The notes below the pieces were generated by a model. It saw only the letters and a program-made list of their open reading frames with translations. It ran no database searches and had not been told where the DNA came from. Below are positions 8,783 through 15,732 of a DNA stretch of 64,000 bases, in pieces. This stretch comes from an uncultured Pedosphaera sp. GTDB lineage: Bacteria; Verrucomicrobiota; Verrucomicrobiia; Limisphaerales; Pedosphaeraceae. The stretch spans positions 62,001 through 126,000 of the forward strand of contig CAIXFN010000005.1 of NCBI GenBank assembly GCA_903918755.1, read 5' to 3'. The number at the start of each line of letters is the position of its first letter. Position 1 is the stretch's first letter. The translations under genes and the position numbers were made by a program.

Positions 8783-10240
8783 ATGAAATGCTCCCGGCCT
8801 AACCTTGCTACTCTCGTGGGCAGATCGCTTTTTGGCTTCGGCCTGCTGGCGGCGATTCCGTCGGGTTACGCGGCGGATGGTGCTGTCCAATATTTCCGCT
8901 CGGATCGGGGTGTGGCCGCGCCGGCGGGCGGGGCTTTACCGGCTCAATTGGAGGCCCCCGCCGCTCTCCGTTGGCGCGTGCCACTGGATCCGGGACATTC
9001 CACGCCCATCGTCGATGGGGATCGCATTTTTCTCACGGCTTATCATGCGGAGTCGCGGGAACTCATCACGCTGGCGCTGGATGAACGCACCGGCAAAACC
9101 GTGTGGCGGAATGCTGTTACCGTGCCCAAAGTAGAACGAACCCATTCGATCGGCAGTCCGGCCACAGCCACGCCGGCGACGGACGGAAAGCGGGTGTTCG
9201 CCTTTTTTGGCAGTTACGGTTTGGTGGCCTATGACCGCGAGGGCAAGCCCCTTTGGGAATATCGGGCCGGGCCGTTCCAGGATGAATATGGTGCCGGCAG
9301 CTCGCCGATCTTGGCGGATGGAAAGGTCATTCTGAACCAGGACCATGATATCGACAGTTTCCTGCTAGCGGTGGACGCGGCCACGGGAAAGGTGGCCTGG
9401 CGGACGCCACGTCCCAACGCCGTGCGGAGCTACTCCACTCCAGTGTTGTGGAATCATGAGGGCCATCCGGAGTTGCTGGTGGCGGGGGCCTTGGAACTGG
9501 CCGGGTATGATTTGGCCACCGGCAAGCGGCTGTGGTGGGTCAATGGACTGGCCCGCATTGTCATCCCCACCCCGGTTCCCGTTGGCGATACCATTTATAT
9601 GGCCTCGTGGGCGCCCGGGGGTGATGCCAGCCGACGCATTGGCCTGGATCCCTGGGAGGTGGCGCTGAAGAAGTGGGACACCAATCAAGATGGCAAATTG
9701 TCCCGCGCCGAGATCAAGGATGGCGAGATCCTGGACCGTTTCTTCCGGATCGATATGGACCAAAACGGTCTTTTGGACCAGGCGGAGTGGGAACGCCATG
9801 CCCAGTACTTCAGCCGGGCGCAAAATTCCTTGCTGGCGATCAAACCCACCGGCTCTGGTGAGTTGCCGGAGAGCGCCGTGCAGTGGAAACACCTCAAGGG
9901 CGCGCCGTACGTCGCCACGCCCGTCGTAGACCATGGCCTGCTTTACATGGTGAAGGATGGCGGCATCGTCACCAAAATTGAAACGGCCACGGGCAAACTA
10001 TTGCAGGAGGAACGGGTGCCGGGCATCGGCAATTATTTCGCGTCCCCCGTGGCGGGCGACGGCAAGGTGTATTTCGCCAGCGAAGCCGGAGTCGTGAGCG
10101 TGCTGGCGAATCAACCCGACTGGCAGGTCTTAGGGTCGCATGCGTTTCGCGAGAAGATTTATGCGTCGCCAGCGTTTGGCCCGGGCTCGCTGCTGATTCG
10201 CACGGAAAGCGCGCTCTACTGCTTCCAGACGCCGCCTTAA
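8783..10240 (+). CDS. Secreted PQQ-type beta-propeller protein with EF-hand pair
   Basis: I chose the ATG at 8783 because it starts a clear signal peptide (cleavage near YAADG, residue ~32). An in-frame TTG 60 bp upstream adds an unlikely leader. The 485-residue product has PQQ/BamB-like blades (for example LDERTGKTVW, YDLATGKRLWW, ETATGKLL). Within the propeller, at residues ~298-340, are two EF-hand loops, DTNQDGKLSRAE and DMDQNGLLDQAE, which should bind calcium. No catalytic residues of quinoprotein dehydrogenases are obvious, so a scaffold or binding role is as likely as an enzyme. It has a free-standing position after the repeat region. Confidence 0.92.
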   Translation: MKCSRPNLATLVGRSLFGFGLLAAIPSGYAADGAVQYFRSDRGVAAPAGGALPAQLEAPAALRWRVPLDPGHSTPIVDGDRIFLTAYHAESRELITLALDERTGKTVWRNAVTVPKVERTHSIGSPATATPATDGKRVFAFFGSYGLVAYDREGKPLWEYRAGPFQDEYGAGSSPILADGKVILNQDHDIDSFLLAVDAATGKVAWRTPRPNAVRSYSTPVLWNHEGHPELLVAGALELAGYDLATGKRLWWVNGLARIVIPTPVPVGDTIYMASWAPGGDASRRIGLDPWEVALKKWDTNQDGKLSRAEIKDGEILDRFFRIDMDQNGLLDQAEWERHAQYFSRAQNSLLAIKPTGSGELPESAVQWKHLKGAPYVATPVVDHGLLYMVKDGGIVTKIETATGKLLQEERVPGIGNYFASPVAGDGKVYFASEAGVVSVLANQPDWQVLGSHAFREKIYASPAFGPGSLLIRTESALYCFQTPP

Positions 10241-10317
10241 AAGGTTCCCTCCGGGATTTCTCCGGGTCGGGAATTTTTCATCGCTTCCCGGGCTATGTGC
10301 CGATAATTTTCCAGCCG

Positions 10318-10887
10318 ATGAAAAACGCGCTCAACGCCCATGAAATTGTGTCCGAAGTGATCCAACTGTATCGCGAAAAGGGCGACCAGCACTACGGGGA
10401 ACAGGTTACGGAACGCCAGCACGCCTTGCAGTGCGCCACCTTTGCCCGCGAACGCGGCGAATCCCCTGCCCTGGTCGCCGCCTGCCTGCTGCATGACTAT
10501 GGCCATCTGGTCCATAATCTGGGCCAGGACATCGCGGACAAAGGAGTGGACGCCCGCCATGAAGAAGTGGGGGCCAATCGGCTCCAAAGGTATTTTGTCC
10601 CGGAAGTGGTGGAACCCACCCGCCTGCATGTTGCCGCCAAACGATACCTGTGCTGGAAGGAACCGGAGTATCTCGACGGCCTCTCCGCCGCCTCCCGCAA
10701 AAGCCTCACCCTGCAGGGCGGCCCCATGACCGATGAGGAGGGTCAGGCGTTCGAGCAAAACCCTCATTACCAGGACGCCGTCCGGCTGCGACGGTACGAC
10801 GACATGGGCAAGGTCACCGACATGAAGACCCCGGAAATCGAGGAATTCCGCCCCCTACTGGAGGCTTTCGTGATCCCGCTCCGGTAA
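10318..10887 (+). CDS. PhnZ-like HD-domain mixed-valence di-iron oxygenase
   Basis: This 189-residue protein matches the PhnZ family, HD-domain oxygenases that cleave C-P bonds of 2-hydroxy-phosphonates using an Fe(II)/Fe(III) pair. The likely metal ligands are all present: His35, His59-Asp60 in LLHDYGH, His81, His104 and Asp161. The family residues His63 and Lys108 (HVAAKRY) and the GGPM loop also occur. At the substrate gate, PhnZ has Tyr-x-Gly-Glu; here the segment reads HYGEQ, so the Tyr position is His with a Tyr next to it. No partner hydroxylase (PhnY/TmpA type) is adjacent. The ATG at 10318 is preferred over the GTG at 10297. The substrate is unproven: a phosphonate or a related quaternary-amine phosphonate. 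Confidence 0.88.
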   Translation: MKNALNAHEIVSEVIQLYREKGDQHYGEQVTERQHALQCATFARERGESPALVAACLLHDYGHLVHNLGQDIADKGVDARHEEVGANRLQRYFVPEVVEPTRLHVAAKRYLCWKEPEYLDGLSAASRKSLTLQGGPMTDEEGQAFEQNPHYQDAVRLRRYDDMGKVTDMKTPEIEEFRPLLEAFVIPLR

Positions 10888-10901
10888 GGACGGGAGGCGC
10901 T

Positions 10902-11606
10902 TCAGGAGGCCTTCTTTTTGGCCTCTTCCGGCACCGTAACCTTGGTGGTCCCGACTTCCTTGACTTCCACCAGGCTGGTCCGGTCATTCTCAAAATCATT
11001 GCCATTGAAGCTTACGGTGCCCTTCAGCTTGAACTCATACTTGGCCACGGCCCCGTCCTTGAGCCAGAATTTCACCGAACCCTTGGCGTTGGCGATCGTG
11101 GGGCCGTCGCCGCCACCGAAACGCATCGTCTGCAAGGATTTCGCCCCCTCTTCGGTCAAATCACCGGTTACTGCGTCCCCGTCCTTTTTCAATTCTTTCG
11201 CCAAGCCGGCCAACTGCTTGATCTGATCGGCCGGATTCTTGAAGCTGCGCACCATCCCACCGATAAAGCGGCCCGGGCCTTCGGCATTCTCCAATTCGGA
11301 GAAGCTCTGCCAGCCGCCATCGGGCGTCAGGGCGGCACCTTTGTCCCCCTTCATGATGGCTTCCATGGAGTTGTCGCCAAAGCTCATCTTGACATGGGTG
11401 TACCCGTCCTTTTCCGTCTTGCCTTCGGTCGGACCCGGCTTCCAGCGGGCGTCTTCCGGCACCGTCACCGTGGTTTTCCAGGCGTAATTAGCTTTCTCGC
11501 CCAAGGCTTTGGCAGCGGCAAGAATTTCATCTTTGGGACTGGAATCGGCGGCAAAAACCGATCCCGCGAGCAGCAGGGCCAGACCAAATAAAAGAGTTTT
11601 TTTCAT
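10902..11606 (-). CDS. Secreted hypothetical protein
   Basis: The 234-residue product starts at the ATG at 11606 with a clean signal peptide (MKKTLLFGLALLLAGSVFA, cleavage before ADS). Longer in-frame starts upstream add implausible sequence. The mature part is lysine-rich and predicted soluble, with repeated short beta-type stretches (YTHVKMSF, AKYEFKLKGTVSFNG) and ends in VPEEAKKKAS. I recognise no domain. It is separated by about 245 bp from the next minus-strand gene and by 14 bp from the convergent PhnZ-like gene. Confidence 0.85.
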   Translation of the reverse strand: MKKTLLFGLALLLAGSVFAADSSPKDEILAAAKALGEKANYAWKTTVTVPEDARWKPGPTEGKTEKDGYTHVKMSFGDNSMEAIMKGDKGAALTPDGGWQSFSELENAEGPGRFIGGMVRSFKNPADQIKQLAGLAKELKKDGDAVTGDLTEEGAKSLQTMRFGGGDGPTIANAKGSVKFWLKDGAVAKYEFKLKGTVSFNGNDFENDRTSLVEVKEVGTTKVTVPEEAKKKAS

Positions 11607-11850
11607 GGGACGGATGGAATTGATTAATGGTTTCCGGTTGTTTGTGATGTCGCATGACCCTCCCTTATTCCATCGCCTTTGACAAGTTATTCTGGCACCG
11701 GGCGGATGCGGATCCGGCCAGCCGGTCAGGCAAATCCCCCGGCTGGCCATCGACTCAACAAATTTGCCTGGATCCGGCGCCGCAACTTCACTCAAGCGCC
11801 CGATGGCATACCCCCCGCTCAACCTATCAGCTCCCCGGGGCTCGGGCAGG

Positions 11851-12324
11851 TCACGGGTGACGCAACCGGAAGAACCAGCTCTCCCCCTGCGCGGGCGCCA
11901 CATAACGCTGGTCCGTGGGCGCGGGGGTTACCGGTTGCCAGTCCGCCGCATCACCCAGCACCGGGGAGGATTCGAGCACATAGCCGTCCGTCGTTCCGGT
12001 CCACGTCACCACCACCGTCCCGTTGTCGAGGGCGATAAAGACTTCGACATCGCCGACCACGAGCACCGGGGGCAAGGGAGTGATCGCAACCTGCATGGTA
12101 AAGTCGTCCCCGGCGAGGGACATCGCTCCATCACCAATCACCGGTGACTCGAGGGTGAAATCCTCGCCCGTCATGGCGGTCAATGCCGGCGTGATACTCA
12201 AATCCGACAGTGTGTATTCCGACTGCGCCCGGCTTTGGGCAACCAGGCTGAGCAACGCGACCAGCGCGGCCAGCCAAGTTAATCCAAAGCGGGCCCGGCG
12301 CTGCTTAGGGCAGAATTGTTTCAT
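11851..12324 (-). CDS. Small secreted protein with the C-terminal 'FFR' module
   Basis: The 157-residue protein has a signal peptide ending SRAQ (residue ~34). The middle is a Ser/Thr/Gly-rich stretch with two similar segments (ALTAMTGEDFTLESPVIGD, then AMSLAGDDFTMQVAI). The last ~50 residues (VVVTWTG...YVLESSPVLG...WQPVT...WFFRLR) match the C-terminal module found in three other large secreted proteins of this window. It starts 20 bp after the S74 fibre gene on the same strand, so it is probably co-expressed with it and could be an accessory or cap. That partnership is inferred from position only. Confidence 0.82.
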   Translation of the reverse strand: MKQFCPKQRRARFGLTWLAALVALLSLVAQSRAQSEYTLSDLSITPALTAMTGEDFTLESPVIGDGAMSLAGDDFTMQVAITPLPPVLVVGDVEVFIALDNGTVVVTWTGTTDGYVLESSPVLGDAADWQPVTPAPTDQRYVAPAQGESWFFRLRHP

Positions 12325-12344
12325 AAGTTATCCCGGGATGAACC

Positions 12345-15300
12345 TTAGGGTTGATGCGCGGCCAGTTTGCGGACGATCTCGTCCAAACGGCGAACCTGTT
12401 GTTCCAATTCCCGGATCCGCTCGTCCTTTTCGAGGCCTTCCTGATGCAAACCCTGAATGGCCGCCAGCGCGACCCCGTCGGCATCCACGGTCGCGATTTG
12501 GGTTTCCGTGGCACCGACCCCGAACGCGGCGTGAAAATCCTGCGCCATGGGGCCGACGTGCCGTGAACCTTGCGCATCGTTTTTGAACTGCCATTCGCTG
12601 ATAGGCATCGCAGCGACCTTGGCTAGGACTTCCTTCACATTCACGGGTTTGAATCCGCGCTTGGCATTGCGGTCGCTGGTCTGATTCACGACGGTGGCTG
12701 AGAGTCCGCCATTAGCATCCATGATGACGCGATCCGTTCCGGAGAAAAATCGCAGGGACCCGTCCGGACTGGCCGCGATATCCCAGGCCTTGGCGCCCGT
12801 TTCCAGGCGCACGCGGGCTGCGTCCTGCGGATTTTCCTGGGTAAACCGCGCCTGGGGCAGGTCGAAGCCGCCATGGCCCCGCACGTGGAATTGGGCGAGG
12901 GGTTGCTGGCTGCCGACGCCCACCTCGCCATTGGCGGTGATGACGAACCGGTGCGCGCCATTGTCGCCGGTGGTGTTGGCGGGGCTTTGTCCAGGCACGT
13001 AGAAGGTGAACCAGCCATTGGGTCCGGTGCCCACGGTCCAGAAGGAGCGCGGGGTATTCATCATGAGGCGCACGTAATCGTCCGGGTTCGTTTGTTCCAG
13101 GCGGGCCTGGGGCTGCGTCTGGCCGCCGGCGGTGATGACCGTGAGGGGGACGTTGCCGCTGCTGCCAACGACCGGGACGCCATCGACGAGCAAACCCTGG
13201 CCTCCGGTATCGAGGCGGATGCCCCCGCGCGCGCGCACCGCAAATTCGTTATCCCGGAGACTGGTGAAAGTTCCGCCGCCCGTATCGTTCCAAACAAAGG
13301 CCCCGGCATGCAACGCCCGCGCATCAGTGCCGGCGGCAAAACTTGCCGTGCCTTGGGCATAGTTGTATCGTCCACCGGGAATGACACTGTCCGCGCCCCA
13401 GGATTCATTATTTCGCCCCCCGCTAATCACGGCGCCATCGGCCGCCTCTTGGATGCGATTGGATTGGCCGCCGCCGATGAAGGAGTAGAAGGAGTTGGTA
13501 ATCAGGTTTACCTGCCCGCCCAAAATTCCCGCGTAGTGCGCGTAATTTCTCCATTGGCTGCGGGTTTCGATAATATTGTTCAGGTTTCCCGCCCCGATCA
13601 CGCTGCCGTCGGCATCGACTATATTGGCGAGGCCGCCAAGAATGGAACCAAGACTCCCGGCATAATTCTCATTTCCGCCGCCGATGACGGATAATTTTCC
13701 CGTGGCGTGGTTCCCCAAACCACCGCCAACGAAAGCATCGGTAGACCGGGAATCGCTGGAATCTCCCGCGACATTCAGTCGTCCACCAGCAATTGTGCTG
13801 AAGGAAGATTCCACCCGGTTGCCGTGAATTTGTCCATTGACGGTTCCACCGCCACCCACCATCACACCGGCCAGCGTGGGCGGATTCACGTTATTCACAG
13901 CCGGATTGAAGATCACGTTCATCCCGGTGCGGGTCCCGGGCGGATTGGCGTCAGTGCGTTGTTCGATCCGCAAAGCGGGCGAATTATTGACGCGAAAATT
14001 CAGCGGCTGGGCGTCCGTCGTTCCCAGAAAGGCCGTGGCCGGATCGGTGCCGGCATTGCCGGCCTGGGACCACCCATTGCCACCGCCCCCACCCGGGGTG
14101 ACACTCACACCATCCACCGTGAAGCCGCGCCCGCCGGTCGTAAAGCGGACGCCACCGGGGGCGCTCACCGCAAACTCGCCGTCGCGCGAACTGGAGAACG
14201 GTCCGTTCCCGCCAAAGCCGCTCCAGACGAAGGCCCCGGAATGCAGCGCGCGCGCATTATAGCCAGCCGCGAAACTGGCGACTCCGCTGGCGCGATTCTG
14301 AAAGCCACCCGGAACCGTGGCGTAGCTATTCTCGGTCTTGTTCAGCACGCCACCGGCAACCGTGGAATAGGCGCTCGCCGTGTTGTTCTGGCCGCTCAAA
14401 ACGGTCGCGAGTTCGCCCGCAACCGTATTGCCGCTCCCGCCCCCGATGACGCTGCTGGGTGAATCCGTCGATATGGTGTTGAATTCCCCGCCCGCCAGGG
14501 TCGAGGACCCGGATCGTTCATAAATTACATTCAACTTTCCACCGCCCAGAAAGGAATCGTAATTGGCGTCACTGATCTTGTTGTGTTCCCCGCCGCCGAG
14601 GAATCCATAATAGGCGGAGCCGCCAAAAGTGTTGTCCAAGCCACCCCCGAGGGCATTGCCATGGGGCAGGGCCGGCGTTCCGCCGCCCCCCGTCGCGGTA
14701 ATCGTAATGACACTTCCCTGCCCCCCCAGGGCGATGCCCTGACCGGCCGCCAGCGTCACGTCATCGCGCAAGCCATTGAGCGAGCGCACGACGGTTTGTG
14801 GCGCGATCTTGGCACCGGTCACCCCAAGGTCTTGCAGGGCGCCAGTGCCGATGCTCACCGGCGCGAGCTTGTCCGCCGTGATCGCCGCCGGCGCGATTTT
14901 GGAACTGGTCACTCCGAGGTCTTGCAGGGCGCCGGTGCTGATGCTCACCGGTGCGAGCTTGTCCGCGGTGATCGCTGCCGGCGCGATTTTGGAACCGGTC
15001 ACGCCGAGGTCTTGCAGAGCACCGGTGCTGATGCTCACCGGCGCGAGTTTGTCCGCGGTGATGGCTCCGGGCGCAATGGACCGGTTATCCACGCCGCCTT
15101 CGGTCACGGAACCCGCCACCGCGGCGTGTTCCGCGGAGAAGGCGGTGGACGCGCGGGGCACGGATCCCAGCTTTTGTCGCGGCAACAATGGCACAAAGGT
15201 CGTGGTTCCCTTCCGGCGCACGGAGATTTCCAGCCAATTGCCTTCGATGGCCCGCCAGCTTTGGTGCATCGCCGTGCGGACGGTGTTGTCCAAAAGGGCG

Positions 15301-15677
15301 CGTTCGCCGACGGCGGGGGTAACGGTATTGTCCAAAAGACTCACGGCCTCGTTGGCGGGAATAACTGTATTGTCGAGCAGGCTCTTCTCCCCGCCGAAAC
15401 GGCGCAAATCCAGAGCGGTCTGCCAGTTTCCCGCCGTCACATTTTCGCTGGTGACGATGGTTTGGGTTTTCGGAACAATCGTGTCCCCCGTGGCGCTGGT
15501 GAACAGGCGGAACTGGAATTCGTGCTCCCCCGTCGCGGGCGAACCCGCCTGGTTCAACTTGCCGCTGAGATGCATGGCGGAGGAGTCCGGTGGCCCGGCG
15601 TGCAGCGTGGATAACGTGGGAAAAAGGGCAAGCATGCCCCCGGCAGTCAGGGTTCTAATTAAGCGGGTGATGTTCAT
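12345..15677 (-). CDS. Fibre-like secreted protein with YadA-type head repeats and C-terminal peptidase S74 chaperone
   Basis: The 1110-residue product has a signal peptide (to ~residue 27), three LLDNTV repeats (~98-135), three exact-length 30-residue repeats containing ITADKLAPVSI (~203-293), and long stretches of Gly/Asn repeats such as 'IGGGxxNxI' (~345-480 and ~640-790) like YadA heads. The C-terminus is a peptidase S74 intramolecular chaperone with the Ser-Lys dyad in SDRNAK (Ser1001, Lys1006) and a final helix (~1080-1106) that is predicted coiled coil. S74 domains trimerise the fibre and then cut themselves off. An adhesin or surface fibre is the likely role. It is 55 bp downstream of the Ser/Thr kinase gene and has its own candidate ECF promoter. 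Confidence 0.93.
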   Translation of the reverse strand: MNITRLIRTLTAGGMLALFPTLSTLHAGPPDSSAMHLSGKLNQAGSPATGEHEFQFRLFTSATGDTIVPKTQTIVTSENVTAGNWQTALDLRRFGGEKSLLDNTVIPANEAVSLLDNTVTPAVGERALLDNTVRTAMHQSWRAIEGNWLEISVRRKGTTTFVPLLPRQKLGSVPRASTAFSAEHAAVAGSVTEGGVDNRSIAPGAITADKLAPVSISTGALQDLGVTGSKIAPAAITADKLAPVSISTGALQDLGVTSSKIAPAAITADKLAPVSIGTGALQDLGVTGAKIAPQTVVRSLNGLRDDVTLAAGQGIALGGQGSVITITATGGGGTPALPHGNALGGGLDNTFGGSAYYGFLGGGEHNKISDANYDSFLGGGKLNVIYERSGSSTLAGGEFNTISTDSPSSVIGGGSGNTVAGELATVLSGQNNTASAYSTVAGGVLNKTENSYATVPGGFQNRASGVASFAAGYNARALHSGAFVWSGFGGNGPFSSSRDGEFAVSAPGGVRFTTGGRGFTVDGVSVTPGGGGGNGWSQAGNAGTDPATAFLGTTDAQPLNFRVNNSPALRIEQRTDANPPGTRTGMNVIFNPAVNNVNPPTLAGVMVGGGGTVNGQIHGNRVESSFSTIAGGRLNVAGDSSDSRSTDAFVGGGLGNHATGKLSVIGGGNENYAGSLGSILGGLANIVDADGSVIGAGNLNNIIETRSQWRNYAHYAGILGGQVNLITNSFYSFIGGGQSNRIQEAADGAVISGGRNNESWGADSVIPGGRYNYAQGTASFAAGTDARALHAGAFVWNDTGGGTFTSLRDNEFAVRARGGIRLDTGGQGLLVDGVPVVGSSGNVPLTVITAGGQTQPQARLEQTNPDDYVRLMMNTPRSFWTVGTGPNGWFTFYVPGQSPANTTGDNGAHRFVITANGEVGVGSQQPLAQFHVRGHGGFDLPQARFTQENPQDAARVRLETGAKAWDIAASPDGSLRFFSGTDRVIMDANGGLSATVVNQTSDRNAKRGFKPVNVKEVLAKVAAMPISEWQFKNDAQGSRHVGPMAQDFHAAFGVGATETQIATVDADGVALAAIQGLHQEGLEKDERIRELEQQVRRLDEIVRKLAAHQP
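14801..15070 (-). repeat. Three in-frame 90-bp tandem repeats in the fibre gene
   Basis: Three copies of a 90-bp unit (14801-14890, 14891-14980, 14981-15070) encode 30-residue repeats with the core ITADKLAPVSI-TGALQDLGVT. The copies are nearly identical, so copy number could change by slippage or recombination without breaking the frame, altering fibre length. Confidence 0.8.
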
Positions 15678-15698
15678 ATCACCAAGAGGTAACCACCC

Positions 15699-15717
15699 GG
15701 ACGCGCCAATCTTTCAA
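15699..15717 (-). promoter_or_regulatory. Candidate ECF-sigma promoter of the fibre gene
   Basis: TTGAAAGATT (15717-15708), a 5-nt spacer and GTCC (15702-15699) lie 21 nt before the fibre ATG. The same TTGAAAGATT-N4-GTCC followed by nnnTGnTTA precedes the sigma-factor gene at 19603-19586. Sharing of this motif by the ECF sigma gene and a gene close to it suggests recognition by that sigma factor. This is inferred from two sites only. Confidence 0.5.
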
Positions 15718-15732
15718 AAAGATTTCGGTATT

